Of a stretch of 41,969 nt of DNA, positions 24,748 to 33,903 are shown in pieces; the first letter of the stretch is position 1, and each line of letters opens with the position of its first letter. Below the pieces are notes generated by a model. The model was given only the letters and a program-made list of their open reading frames with translations. It was not told where the DNA came from and searched no databases. Made by a program: the position numbers and the translations under genes. This stretch comes from Opitutia bacterium (GTDB lineage Bacteria > Verrucomicrobiota > Verrucomicrobiia > Opitutales > UBA953), in the NCBI GenBank assembly GCA_947378905.1, contig CANCLV010000005.1, positions 1 through 41,969 on the forward strand, written 5' to 3'.

Positions 24748-25518
24748 ATGGAATTCAACCTCAAGAAGATTATTAAGGCTCTCCTCCTCTCGACCTCGGA
24801 GGCCGTGTCTATAAAAGACATCCAAAAAGTCGTCCAACGCTACCATGCACAAGCTGTCCATGAGAAGAGTGAGGAAGGGGCTACGCCTGCAACCGACGCG
24901 CCCGCACCAGCGGAAGCTCCCGTTCAGGAAGTGATTCAAGACATCATCAACCAAGTCCCTACTTTACTTACTGCGACCCAAATCCGCGAAGCGGTAGATA
25001 TTCTTGAAGCTGAAATGCGCGACTCCAATGACTCCGCACGAATTCTCCAAGGTCCTGAAGGTTTTCGTTTAGTGATTTCTCCAGCCTACGCTGACTGGGT
25101 TCGACTTCTTCGCGGCGAACCTCGCCCACAACGTCTCAGTCCGGCATCCTTAGAAACGCTTTCGATTATCGCTTATCGTCAGCCTGTGACACGTCCTGAG
25201 ATGGAGGCGATTCGTGGTGTCTCCGTTGACAGTGCACTCAACCGTTTATTGGAACTCGAATTAGTATCCATTACTGGTCGTGCCGATTTACCTGGTCGTC
25301 CCATCCAATATGGCACCACTGATAAATTCTTAGATTTCACCGGTCTCCGCTCTCTGGGCGAATTACCAGCGTCCGACGTTTTATCCCCCGCACAAATCTC
25401 GGAGTGGATCACTCGTGCCACCACGCCGGTCACCGTTGGCGACGCCGAAATGGGTTTACCGCTTGAAGATAATTCCGGCTCGGTAAACATTGATTCAGAT
25501 TCATCACCTTCTTCATGA
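24748..25518 (+). CDS. scpB: Segregation and condensation protein ScpB
   Basis: A 256-residue partner of SMC-ScpA in chromosome compaction, built of two winged helices. Seen: L-K-K-I-I-K-A-L-L-L-S-T-S-E-A at the N-terminus, G-F-R-L-V-I-S-P-A-Y-A-D-W-V-R and the core L-S-P-A-S-L-E-T-L-S-I-I-A-Y-R-Q-P-V-T-R. About 30 Ala/Pro/Glu-rich residues (about 38-65) interrupt the first domain. The frame opens at 24625 but would overlap ilvD; the ATG at 24748 fits the family. No scpA is in the window. It overlaps pheA by ATGA. Confidence 0.93.
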   Translation: MEFNLKKIIKALLLSTSEAVSIKDIQKVVQRYHAQAVHEKSEEGATPATDAPAPAEAPVQEVIQDIINQVPTLLTATQIREAVDILEAEMRDSNDSARILQGPEGFRLVISPAYADWVRLLRGEPRPQRLSPASLETLSIIAYRQPVTRPEMEAIRGVSVDSALNRLLELELVSITGRADLPGRPIQYGTTDKFLDFTGLRSLGELPASDVLSPAQISEWITRATTPVTVGDAEMGLPLEDNSGSVNIDSDSSPSS

Positions 25519-26582
25519 GCTTAGACGAACATCGCAAATCCGTTGATCGCATAGACAAAGAAATTCTTCGTCTCTTGGGCGAGCGTTTGCAGGTCGCCAA
25601 AGCTATCGGTGAAGCGAAGTTAAAATCAGGTGCTCCCGTTTACGCGCCACAACGCGAAGAGCAGGTTTTACGTTCATTGGTAGAAGCTGCACCATCCCTG
25701 CCAGCCTCGGGCATTCGTTCTGTTTTCCGCGAAATTATTTCTCTCTCCATCGGTGCACAAATGGCGAAGCCTGTTGCTTACCTCGGGCCTGAAGGTTCGT
25801 TCACGCAACAAGCACAAATTCGTGCCTTTGGTTCGAGTGTGCCGGCGTTACCTTTGAAATCGATCAGCGATATTTTCGCTGCAGTTGAATCGGGCGAGGC
25901 ATCCTATGGCGTCGTTCCCGTAGAAAATTCTACCGAAGGTGTCGTCAGTCACTCGTTGGATTTATTAGCTGAATCCGAATTAAAAGTAGTCGCACAAATC
26001 ACACTCTCGGTTGAGCAGTGTTTGATTGGATTTGGACCACTCAACGAAATCACTCATGTGCTTTCTAAAGACATCGCACTCGCCCAGTGTCGTGGCTGGT
26101 TATCTCGTCATGTACCTCAAGCCACATTAGTTGAAACCGAAAGCACGGCTGCGGCTGTTGAAAAAGTGATGAAGGAGCCCAAGGGTAGTGCTGCCGTTGC
26201 AGCCGCTTCTGCTGCTGAATCTCGCGGTGTTCCTATTTTATCTCGCGGCATTCAGGATCGTCGCGATAACGCGACACGCTTCTTTGTGATTGGTACCACC
26301 GCGAATTCGCCCGGCAGTAAGGATGAAGTGACGAGCGTCGTTTTAACACTTAAGCATGAGCCTGGTGCGCTTCAGGCTGCCCTTAGTTCTTTTTCAGACC
26401 GCGGTATTAATTTGATTCGTATCGAGTCACGACCCAGTCGACGTCGTGCCTGGGAGTACTTGTTCTTCATTGATTTCCCGGGTCACTGGGAAACCCCTGC
26501 CGTTCAAGAAGCAGTCGTTGCTCTTAAGGGGCGCTGCGAGATTGTAAAGTGGTTGGGCAGCTATCCGCAGTCTGCGGGATGA
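25515..26582 (+). CDS. pheA: Bifunctional chorismate mutase / prephenate dehydratase
   Basis: A 355-residue enzyme covering two steps of phenylalanine synthesis. Residues 1-85 are an AroQ-type chorismate mutase (V-D-R-I-D-K-E-I-L-R-L-L-G-E-R). Residues 90-265 are prephenate dehydratase, with Y-L-G-P-E-G-S-F-T, P-V-E-N-S-T-E-G and the T-R-F motif in D-N-A-T-R-F-F-V-I-G. Residues 270-350 are an ACT domain with the E-S-R-P motif, the usual phenylalanine feedback site. It overlaps both neighbours by ATGA. Confidence 0.96.
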   Translation: MSLDEHRKSVDRIDKEILRLLGERLQVAKAIGEAKLKSGAPVYAPQREEQVLRSLVEAAPSLPASGIRSVFREIISLSIGAQMAKPVAYLGPEGSFTQQAQIRAFGSSVPALPLKSISDIFAAVESGEASYGVVPVENSTEGVVSHSLDLLAESELKVVAQITLSVEQCLIGFGPLNEITHVLSKDIALAQCRGWLSRHVPQATLVETESTAAAVEKVMKEPKGSAAVAAASAAESRGVPILSRGIQDRRDNATRFFVIGTTANSPGSKDEVTSVVLTLKHEPGALQAALSSFSDRGINLIRIESRPSRRRAWEYLFFIDFPGHWETPAVQEAVVALKGRCEIVKWLGSYPQSAG

Positions 26583-27511
26583 ATAAGAAAACCCTAGGCA
26601 CTATTTTGGTCACTGGTTTGATTGTGACTATAATCGTGTCCTCATGGCTCTGGTGGCGTGCGTGGTCGGCACCTCTGGTGGATGTTTTTTTTAGACCAGC
26701 ATTTTCTATCCAGGGAATTAGCGTGGGCACGCCTGTACGAGTTAAAGGCGTGGTGGTCGGACAAGTTTCTTCCATTGGACTTTCCTTAGATAATGAAGCA
26801 AAAATTCGCCCGCAGGTAAATTTAAGTTTAAACCCCGAGGTGCTTGATAATCGTGGATTTGCTGAACGTTTACGGGGTAAGCATCTACCAGACGAAGTTG
26901 CCCAAGGACTCCGAGTTCACCTGGTGGTTGTCAGTCCAGCCTCAGGCTTGCTTCAAGTAGAATTGTTTTGGGCAGAAAATGATCCAGTACCATCAGGCTT
27001 GGAGGTAAATGAAATTCCTGCGACGGGGCAGACGATGCAACGTGCGATGGAGCGATTGGTTAAAGAACTTAATCGTGTCACACAACGTGACCTAGAAAAA
27101 ATTGCGCAAGATCTGGAAAAAGACCTAGACTATTATTTCCCGAAATCGGATCCCGCTTTCGCTTCGGCATTCTCTGCGAAATTAATCGCCAGAAGCGAAT
27201 CCCTCGCCACCGCAACAGCTCCAGAAAGTTTAGGACCCAAGCTGGCTCGAATCGCTGAAGCTTGTGCTGTTTTACGTTCGGATACCGAAAATATGAATAA
27301 AGAATTTAGCCCTGAAAATTTAATTATCCTCCAGGCCCATTTAGCCGACACGACCGCCGCCCTTGATTCATTCACCGCCTCGCTGGAGGGTTCGCAGTCT
27401 AAAATTAATGCCTCGGCCGAGGAAATTACCGCTTTGTTTCAGTTGATTTCTCGTGGCGCCCGAGATTGGAAAGAAAAAACTGAAGCCTTTGGCCGAGAAC
27501 CTCGGCCTTAA
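26579..27511 (+). CDS. MCE/MlaD-family protein
   Basis: A 310-residue protein with one N-terminal membrane helix (about residues 7-27) and a single MCE domain (about 33-125: [20 protein letters not shown]). A long helical C-terminal part follows. MCE proteins carry lipids between inner and outer membranes, normally with MlaE permease and MlaF ATPase; neither gene is near. The frame opens at 26549, but the ATG at 26579 overlaps the pheA stop (ATGA). It ends in TAATG with the next frame. Confidence 0.88.
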   Translation: MNKKTLGTILVTGLIVTIIVSSWLWWRAWSAPLVDVFFRPAFSIQGISVGTPVRVKGVVVGQVSSIGLSLDNEAKIRPQVNLSLNPEVLDNRGFAERLRGKHLPDEVAQGLRVHLVVVSPASGLLQVELFWAENDPVPSGLEVNEIPATGQTMQRAMERLVKELNRVTQRDLEKIAQDLEKDLDYYFPKSDPAFASAFSAKLIARSESLATATAPESLGPKLARIAEACAVLRSDTENMNKEFSPENLIILQAHLADTTAALDSFTASLEGSQSKINASAEEITALFQLISRGARDWKEKTEAFGREPRP

Positions 27512-27570
27512 TGCGTGAACAGGCTTGCGGACAGGTAGGCCTCAAGCGTAAGTCAGAACCTATAACTATT

Positions 27571-29073
27571 ATGGCTGAACCTACCGATAAAATGGAGTCC
27601 ATCATTAACCTGTGCAAACGTCGCGGGTTTGTTTTTGCATCTTCCGAAATCTACGGCGGACTCAATGGATTTTTTGATTACGGCCCCTTGGGCGCTGAAC
27701 TTAAAAATAATATCAAACAAGCTTGGTGGCAGGACTTCGTTCACCGTCGCGATGATATCGTAGGTTTGGATTCAACCATCATTCACCATCCAACGACCTG
27801 GAAGGCTTCCGGTCACATTGATAACTTCACCGATCCCCTGGTTGATTGTAAGGAATCGAAAATGCGTTACCGCGCTGACCAACTTTTCTTTGCGCCTGTC
27901 ATCGTCGCTGGAGAAACTATTGGTTATGTTTCAGTTTTAGAAGATGAAGGCATGCAGGCTAAAGCTGAAGAACTGGCTAATGATTTAAAACGTAAGCTCG
28001 CTAAACCTGGAGCACTTGAGCCGATCAAACTAAAAGATTACACAGAATCTACCCCCGAGCAGTACGCACTCATTCCATCTCCAGCAACGGGTAAGCCTGG
28101 TTCGCTTACGCCACCACGTTCATTCAATATGATGTTCCAGACCTACGTGGGTGCGATGCAAGATGCCTCTGCGGTGGCTTATCTTCGTCCCGAAACCGCC
28201 CAAGGTATTTTTATTAATTTTAAGAATGTAGTCGATACGGGCCGTGTAAAACTACCGTTCGGTATCGCACAAATGGGCAAGGCTTTCCGCAACGAAATCA
28301 ACCCTCGTAACTTTATCTTCCGTTCACGTGAGTTCGAGCAAATGGAAATCGAATACTTTATCTCACCCCAAGCGGATTGGCAGACCGCTCACCGCGATTG
28401 GATTGAAGGTTGCTTAGCCTGGTTTGAATCGATCGGCATTCCTCGTGCTAAACTTTCTCTATATCCTCACCCGCAAGAGAAACTTGCCCACTATTCAAAA
28501 GGTACAACGGACATCATGTTCGAGTTTCCTTTTGGTGTTCAGGAACTTCAAGGCGTCGCTGCTCGTGGTGATTTTGACTTAACTCAACACAGCCAAGTCT
28601 CAGGACAGAAATTAGATTGGTTTGATGAAGCTGGTAAGGTTCGCTTTATTCCTCACGTCATTGAGCCCTCTGTAGGTGTGGATCGTGTTTTCTTAGCACT
28701 GCTCACCACGGCCTATCACGAAGACGAAGTTGAAGGTGAAAAACGAGTCGTTCTAAAATTACCCATCCGCGTGGCACCTTTTAAGGCCGCCATATTCCCG
28801 CTGGTTAAGAACAAGCCCGAAATCGTTGAGCGTGCTGAAGCTCTCTATCGCCGTCTTAAGAAGCGCTTTAATGTATTCTATGATGCGTCTGGTGCCATTG
28901 GCCGTCGCTATCGTCGCCAAGATGAAATTGGTACACCTTACGGTATTACTATCGACTTCGACACCATTGAAAAGGGCGCCGGCGTGACCGTTCGTAATCG
29001 CGACACCTTAGAGCAGGTGCGTATGACCGAAGACGAAGTTGTTCGCTTCCTCGACGAAAAGATTAACGGATAA
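27571..29073 (+). CDS. glyQS: Glycyl-tRNA synthetase, single-chain type
   Basis: A 500-residue class II synthetase of the dimeric alpha2 type found in eukaryotes, archaea and some bacteria, not the alpha/beta GlyQ-GlyS kind. Seen: [34 protein letters not shown] and F-R-N-E-I-N-P-R (motif 2), and P-S-V-G-V-D-R-V (motif 3). The C-terminal 100 residues bind the anticodon. An ATG at 27511 would add 20 residues and overlap the preceding stop (TAATG); I chose 27571 by family length but the longer form is possible. The 3' end overlaps the convergent fusion gene by 11 bases. Confidence 0.94.
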   Translation: MAEPTDKMESIINLCKRRGFVFASSEIYGGLNGFFDYGPLGAELKNNIKQAWWQDFVHRRDDIVGLDSTIIHHPTTWKASGHIDNFTDPLVDCKESKMRYRADQLFFAPVIVAGETIGYVSVLEDEGMQAKAEELANDLKRKLAKPGALEPIKLKDYTESTPEQYALIPSPATGKPGSLTPPRSFNMMFQTYVGAMQDASAVAYLRPETAQGIFINFKNVVDTGRVKLPFGIAQMGKAFRNEINPRNFIFRSREFEQMEIEYFISPQADWQTAHRDWIEGCLAWFESIGIPRAKLSLYPHPQEKLAHYSKGTTDIMFEFPFGVQELQGVAARGDFDLTQHSQVSGQKLDWFDEAGKVRFIPHVIEPSVGVDRVFLALLTTAYHEDEVEGEKRVVLKLPIRVAPFKAAIFPLVKNKPEIVERAEALYRRLKKRFNVFYDASGAIGRRYRRQDEIGTPYGITIDFDTIEKGAGVTVRNRDTLEQVRMTEDEVVRFLDEKING

Positions 29074-30748
29074 CCATAGCGCTGCCGCTGAGTTCTTCGG
29101 CGAATTTTGCGAGATGTCGCTTTCCACAAAGGGAAGCGGCAATCGTAAGATTGCGAAGTCCTTGAGGCAGGTGAGCTAAGAAATCAGCCCGACCTTTTTT
29201 CTTACCTAAATAGGCATACGCACCACATGCTTGTAAAAGTCTTTGTGTCGCACCGATGTGCAGTAAATGGCTGAACTCATCCAGCGAACCCTTCCAGCCG
29301 GAAATTTCTTTAGTATGGTCTTCGATTTCAATGCGCCACAGATCCATGTCACGACGTTTGAGATAAGGATCAAACATGAGTGAAGCGTAGTCGTAGAACA
29401 TCGACCCCATGCGCGCGCCTTGGAAGTCAATCAACCACGACTGGTCATTCTTAACTAAAATATTTTGAGACTGGAAATCGCGGTGCAGTACAACTTGAGG
29501 CTGGGCTGATAGCTCTTTGGCCAGTGAGGCCATGTCATTCATCACGTCGCGCGAAGGCTTCTTGCCGACACAAACATTATCTAAGAAGTACTGACGTTCC
29601 CAGCTGTAGAGTTTATCGCTAAAGGGCTCATTAAGGCTGATTTTAGCCTCATTCATAGCCTCTGTACCTATGCGGTGCAGGTGGGTTACTTGTTCAAGCG
29701 CCGAGGCAAACTGAGCCCAAGGGAAGCTTTCGTTTTGGCAAAGTGACCAGAGGTCTACGGTTCCGAGATCTTCTAAAACTAAAAGCCCAAGGTCTTTATC
29801 CTCCGAAATTACAGCAGGTACATTAAGGCCATTCAAATGAAGAACCTTTGCGATATCTCCGTATATTAAATTTTCTGGGCGGCTGTCGTCATAGTTACAG
29901 AGCACGGATGGATTTCCCTGTGTGTCTTGTGTGTGGTAAAACTGTCTACCCGATCCACCTTTAATGGCTGCGCCTTCTGAAGCTAATATGAGTCCGAGGC
30001 GTTTGGCCGCGTCCTCTATTTTCAGACTGCCGCGTGCTGGTTTTTCTAATTCAGCTTTAACATTTTGATATTCTTCGACCGTACCTAAATCATGCCAGAA
30101 CTTCGAACTATCGAGAAAACCCTGAACCGATTGTGGGGCTTCTTGGAGGCGACGTAAAAAATGTTCTACGAGGGATTCAATCGTGGCCGGAGTGGTTTGA
30201 ATAAATGGACGAGAAACAAAACAGATACCCGTATACTGATAGGCGGTATCGGTTTTTCCTAGGCGATCACGGATATCGGTAATCAGACCATCTTGGGTAA
30301 TACGTACATTTTTATTCGGTCCATCTTCTCTCACTATCAAGGTCGCCTCAGCGGCATTAGTCAGGTGATATGCGTAAGCATTTTTAATATCACAATCGCT
30401 TAAAATATCCCCATTCCAGATGATTAACTGCGTGTCTTCGGGCGATAAAAACTGGGCGATATTGGCTAGGCCACCTCCCGTTTCTAAAAGCGTCGGTTCA
30501 TAAACTAAATCTACTTTCGCCGTACCCCAAGTGCCTTCAGGAAATGTTTGTTTCCAGACGTCAGGGCAGTGGTGTGTGTTAATGATAAATCTTTGTACGC
30601 CAGCCTGACGTAGTTTTTCCATGGCACGAAAAACCATAGGCTGTCCACCGATGGGCAGTAAGGGCTTCGGACAATTTTCAGTCAGTGGTCTTAAGCGCTG
30701 ACCTAAGCCAGCTCCTAAAATAAATGCAGTCGTTGGAAAATTATTCAT
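29063..30748 (-). CDS. MurU-like nucleotidyltransferase fused to an AmgK-like sugar kinase
   Basis: A 561-residue two-domain protein. Residues 1-240 are a sugar-phosphate nucleotidyltransferase with [31 protein letters not shown] and F-W-H-D-L-G-T. Residues 245-561 are an aminoglycoside-phosphotransferase fold, with [11 protein letters not shown] (422-429) and D-F-Q-G (441-444). In Pseudomonas, separate AmgK (anomeric kinase) and MurU (uridylyltransferase) recycle MurNAc to UDP-MurNAc, bypassing MurA. Substrates here are inferred. I chose the ATG at 30748, which overlaps the Fur-family gene by 8 bases. Confidence 0.85.
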   Translation of the reverse strand: MNNFPTTAFILGAGLGQRLRPLTENCPKPLLPIGGQPMVFRAMEKLRQAGVQRFIINTHHCPDVWKQTFPEGTWGTAKVDLVYEPTLLETGGGLANIAQFLSPEDTQLIIWNGDILSDCDIKNAYAYHLTNAAEATLIVREDGPNKNVRITQDGLITDIRDRLGKTDTAYQYTGICFVSRPFIQTTPATIESLVEHFLRRLQEAPQSVQGFLDSSKFWHDLGTVEEYQNVKAELEKPARGSLKIEDAAKRLGLILASEGAAIKGGSGRQFYHTQDTQGNPSVLCNYDDSRPENLIYGDIAKVLHLNGLNVPAVISEDKDLGLLVLEDLGTVDLWSLCQNESFPWAQFASALEQVTHLHRIGTEAMNEAKISLNEPFSDKLYSWERQYFLDNVCVGKKPSRDVMNDMASLAKELSAQPQVVLHRDFQSQNILVKNDQSWLIDFQGARMGSMFYDYASLMFDPYLKRRDMDLWRIEIEDHTKEISGWKGSLDEFSHLLHIGATQRLLQACGAYAYLGKKKGRADFLAHLPQGLRNLTIAASLCGKRHLAKFAEELSGSAMVIR

Positions 30749-31220
30749 GAGAGGGATTAGAGGAGCAGCGGGGGCAGATGCCATAAATTTCCATAATGTG
30801 GGTCAAATCAGTGAAGCCCTGATTTTTAGCTGCGATCTCGAGCTTGATCGTATCGCAGCCCGGAAGCTTTTCAATTAATCCGCAACGTCGACAGATTACA
30901 TGGTGGTGATGGTGGTCGGGCGAGACGAGGGCGTAGAGATTTTTTCCACGCTCGATGGGGTGGCGTTGGACGACTCCGGCTTCTTCAAGTGAATCGAGAT
31001 TTCGGTAGACCGTTACTAAGTCTAGTGTGCCGTCACCGGCCAACTTATGAATTTCCTCTGCACTGATAGGGTTTTTGCATTCCGATAAAACCCTAAGCAT
31101 CGCTAGACGAGGATTCGTAATACGCAGAGCCTTCGTTTTCATCCGACTCAGGGCGGATTCTACCCTTGGATGGGGGTCGTCGCCGCAGCAGTCTTTAGAA
31201 TGAAGGTGTTTATCCGCCAC
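30741..31220 (-). CDS. Fur-family metal-dependent regulator
   Basis: A 159-residue Fur/Zur/PerR-type repressor. The winged helix is at about 28-95 (S-A-E-E-I-H-K-L, then D-L-V-T-V-Y-R-N-L-D-S-L-E-E-A-G). The dimerisation domain has five consecutive His (103-107) and the structural zinc pairs C110/C113 and C149/C152. The N-terminus adds H-L-H-S-K-D-C-C-G-D-D-P-H, a possible extra metal site. Iron, zinc or peroxide sensing cannot be told apart by eye. The start is a GTG at 31220; the ATG at 31142 would drop the His/Cys leader. Confidence 0.88.
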   Translation of the reverse strand: MADKHLHSKDCCGDDPHPRVESALSRMKTKALRITNPRLAMLRVLSECKNPISAEEIHKLAGDGTLDLVTVYRNLDSLEEAGVVQRHPIERGKNLYALVSPDHHHHHVICRRCGLIEKLPGCDTIKLEIAAKNQGFTDLTHIMEIYGICPRCSSNPSHE

Positions 31221-31248
31221 AGGGTCTAAATTTAACTTCTATTATGAC

Positions 31249-31275
31249 GTGGCAAGACGAATGGTCACTTGCCAC
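31249..31275. promoter_or_regulatory. Inverted repeat between the Fur-family gene and metX
   Basis: Eight-base perfect arms (GTGGCAAG and CTTGCCAC) with an 11-base spacer lie 28 bases upstream of the Fur-family start and 31 bases upstream of the chosen metX start. It could be a regulator operator for either gene or an RNA hairpin in the metX leader. It does not match a SAM riboswitch that I recognise. Confidence 0.5.
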
Positions 31276-31306
31276 CTGCGAATCTCTGGTTTGGCTATAT
31301 TCCCGT

Positions 31307-32431
31307 ATGTCCGAACCTTCGGTCCAGTCCCAATCGCCCAAACCATTAGGGCCTACTCAATTTCAGGATTTTATTTCCAAAAAAGCATTTCCACTTGAGC
31401 TCGGTGGTGAATTGCCCGAACTCACGTTGCGTTACGAAACTTACGGAAAATTATCACCCGATAAATCAAACGCAATTTTAGTCCCTCACGCACTCAGCGG
31501 AGATCACCACGTCGCGGGACGCTATCAACCTGATGATGCTAAACCGGGTTGGTGGGATGGATTTGTCGGACCTGGTAAGGCCATCGACACTGATCGTTTC
31601 TTCGTCATCGGAATCAATTGTATTGGTGGATGTCGTGGTTCGACCGGACCTCTCTCCATCGATCCTCGTACGGGTAAACCTTACGGTGGTTATTTTCCTG
31701 AGATTACTTTAGGCGATATTGTTCGTGGTCAGCGTCTCGTCATTCAGCACCTCGGCATTAAAAAATTACACGCCATCGTCGGCGGATCCATGGGCGGAAT
31801 GCAGGCATTACTTTGGTCGGGAGATTATCCTGAAGAGGTTGGTCGCATTGCTGTGCTCGCTGCCGGATTGAGCCAATCCCCCATGGCTATTGCCTTAAAT
31901 GCAGTTTCACGCGCCTGTGTTGAGACCGATCCGCAATGGCGTGGTGGACACTATCAACCCGGCGAAGGACCTGATAGTGGCTTAGCTATCGGCAGAATGA
32001 TCAGCCACATCAGCTATCTTTCGTCCGCAGCGTTCGACCAAAAATTTGGTCGAGCCAAAGTGATTGGTGCTAAACATAACGATCCCGTTTACTGGCAGGT
32101 GGAAAGTTATTTAAAGCACCAAGGAACTTCGTTTGTAAAACGTTTCGATGCGAATAGCTGGTTGCGCATTACGAGAGCGGTCGATCGTTTTGATTTAACC
32201 TCACGCGCTGCGGCTGGTCAGTTGTTCAAGAAGAATGGACCTGACGTTCTAGCCATTGGATTCTCAAGTGACTGGCTTTATCCGACAAGTGAGCTGCGTA
32301 TGGTTGTCGCCGCTGCAACAGCCGTGGGCGTTAATGCTGCCTACTTGGAAGTAGTTACCGACGCTGGTCACGATGGGTTCCTTATTCCGGATACGGGTCT
32401 AAGCGTCCGCCTTCACGCCTTCTTGGGATAA
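31307..32431 (+). CDS. metX: Homoserine O-acyltransferase MetX
   Basis: A 374-residue alpha/beta hydrolase that acylates homoserine in methionine synthesis. The nucleophile elbow is G-G-S-M-G-G with Ser161. The later S-S-D-W-L-Y-P and D-A-G-H-D-G-F-L supply the Asp and His, and H-A-L-S-G-D-H-H and G-C-R-G-S-T-G-P are typical. Acetyl-CoA is the default donor, but some MetX proteins use succinyl-CoA and I cannot decide here. The frame opens at 31244; the ATG at 31307 was chosen by family length. Its stop abuts that of the convergent cls gene with no gap. Confidence 0.95.
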   Translation: MSEPSVQSQSPKPLGPTQFQDFISKKAFPLELGGELPELTLRYETYGKLSPDKSNAILVPHALSGDHHVAGRYQPDDAKPGWWDGFVGPGKAIDTDRFFVIGINCIGGCRGSTGPLSIDPRTGKPYGGYFPEITLGDIVRGQRLVIQHLGIKKLHAIVGGSMGGMQALLWSGDYPEEVGRIAVLAAGLSQSPMAIALNAVSRACVETDPQWRGGHYQPGEGPDSGLAIGRMISHISYLSSAAFDQKFGRAKVIGAKHNDPVYWQVESYLKHQGTSFVKRFDANSWLRITRAVDRFDLTSRAAAGQLFKKNGPDVLAIGFSSDWLYPTSELRMVVAAATAVGVNAAYLEVVTDAGHDGFLIPDTGLSVRLHAFLG

Positions 32432-33817
32432 TCAGAGCAGGGGGGCGATCAGCTTGGAAACTGCCTCGAGGGCTTGACCCTTCCAGGTGCGACTTTTTCG
32501 ATAAATGTCCTCCGAATAGGGCGAGCACTCTTGTTCGATGGATATGATAAAATCCCCAATATTATCAAGGGATTCCAAGTGGTTAATGCAGGCGGCTATC
32601 TCGTAGTTAAAGAACAGGGAGCGCATGTCTAAATTGGCTGAGCCCACCACAGCGGTTTCGTTATCAACTAAAAATAATTTAGCATGTAGTACGCCCGACT
32701 TATAAAAGAGAATTTGTGCTCCAGCTTCTTTTAATTTACGTAAATACCAGCGACGCGCAAAATCAAGTAAGCGATGATCCGAACGTCTCGGCAAAATTAT
32801 TTTAACAGCAATATTTTTTTGTGCGGCGTTAACCAGAAGTCTAAATAAAGTGCGGTCAGGAATGAAATACGGCGTCATAATCGTAATCGATTCCTCTGCA
32901 TTCTCGATTAATTTTATGTAGGCTTCCCAGAGTGGGTCGCCGACACAGTCAGGCCCCGATGAAATAATTTTGATTTGCGTTTTCCCGTTGAGCAGCGGTT
33001 GGTGTCGAAGAATCTCAATAAATTCTTTGGGCTCGCGATGGGTGGCCTGACACCAGTCGGCGATAAAAACTCGCTCAAGTTCTCCCGCTGCCGGACCATC
33101 CATGAGAAATGAACAATCGCGATAGCGACGATTTGAAGGAACGTAGCCGAGGTAATTAAGACTAATATTTTGCCCTCCGATTACCGCTATTTGACCGTCA
33201 AATATGGCGATTTTACGATGGTTTCGCCAATTGGCGGAACCTTTGCCCTGCATCGGTAAAACGGGATTAAATGTGGCAACTTCGCCCCCCGCTTTGATCA
33301 GCGGCTGACATAGAAACCTGGGAGTGCCCAAGCTACCGACTCCATCTAATAGTAAACGAACTTCTACGCCGGCGCGTGCTCGTTGAGCCAGTGCTGAAAT
33401 AATTTCTCGTCCAATCGCATCGGCCTTCAGGATGTAGGTTTCGATGTGGATTCTTTTTTGCGCTAAGTGAATTTCTTTTAACAAAGTTTCGAGCATCATT
33501 TTTCCATCTTCATCGCCGAGGACGCTAAACCGATTGCCCCGAATCTCGGAATCGCTCGTGAGTTTTTTTGCGACCGCATTCACCTCTCTTTTATTGCGAG
33601 CCAGTTGAGTGTATTTTCGTCCACCCCAAATAAATAAAATGAGTGCGGCGGACTTAGGGATTAAAATCGCTATACTTATCCAAAATAAAATATAAAAACC
33701 GGTCACCCTCGCCCACGCGGCTCGGTAGATGACAAATGCCATGCAGGCGTAATTAACCCAAGGTAGTAAAAAAGCTAGTTCTGGCAGCCGATCTAATACA
33801 AGTAGGGTGCCTTGCAT
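32432..33817 (-). CDS. cls: Cardiolipin synthase
   Basis: A 461-residue inner-membrane phospholipase-D-family enzyme that joins two phosphatidylglycerols or a similar pair into cardiolipin. Two N-terminal membrane segments (about 12-33 and 40-64) form the usual anchor. Both H-K-D active-site motifs are intact: H200-K202-D207 in H-R-K-I-A-I-F-D and H378-K380-D385 in H-A-K-L-F-L-V-D. The length fits the ClsA type. It is transcribed away from rpsA, starting 87 bases beyond the rpsA stop. Confidence 0.94.
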   Translation of the reverse strand: MQGTLLVLDRLPELAFLLPWVNYACMAFVIYRAAWARVTGFYILFWISIAILIPKSAALILFIWGGRKYTQLARNKREVNAVAKKLTSDSEIRGNRFSVLGDEDGKMMLETLLKEIHLAQKRIHIETYILKADAIGREIISALAQRARAGVEVRLLLDGVGSLGTPRFLCQPLIKAGGEVATFNPVLPMQGKGSANWRNHRKIAIFDGQIAVIGGQNISLNYLGYVPSNRRYRDCSFLMDGPAAGELERVFIADWCQATHREPKEFIEILRHQPLLNGKTQIKIISSGPDCVGDPLWEAYIKLIENAEESITIMTPYFIPDRTLFRLLVNAAQKNIAVKIILPRRSDHRLLDFARRWYLRKLKEAGAQILFYKSGVLHAKLFLVDNETAVVGSANLDMRSLFFNYEIAACINHLESLDNIGDFIISIEQECSPYSEDIYRKSRTWKGQALEAVSKLIAPLL

Positions 33818-33852
33818 GGAATAAGACTAAACATTCCATGTTATCTGGACAC

Positions 33853-33881
33853 AAAAAAAGACCCTGGTTTCCCAGGGTCTT
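33853..33881 (-). terminator. Rho-independent terminator after rpsA
   Basis: A 10-base perfect stem (AAGACCCTGG paired with CCAGGGTCTT) with a 4-base loop begins 23 bases past the rpsA stop. On the minus strand it is followed by seven T residues (complement of 33853-33859), a classic layout. It also separates rpsA from cls. Confidence 0.92.
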
Positions 33882-33903
33882 GTTCAGGAAGCTAATCGAA
33901 GGA

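Noticed and set aside
31221..31306. SAM-responsive riboswitch upstream of metX
   Set aside because: An inverted repeat is present, but no SAM-I, SAM-II or other consensus elements that I know were seen in this short leader.
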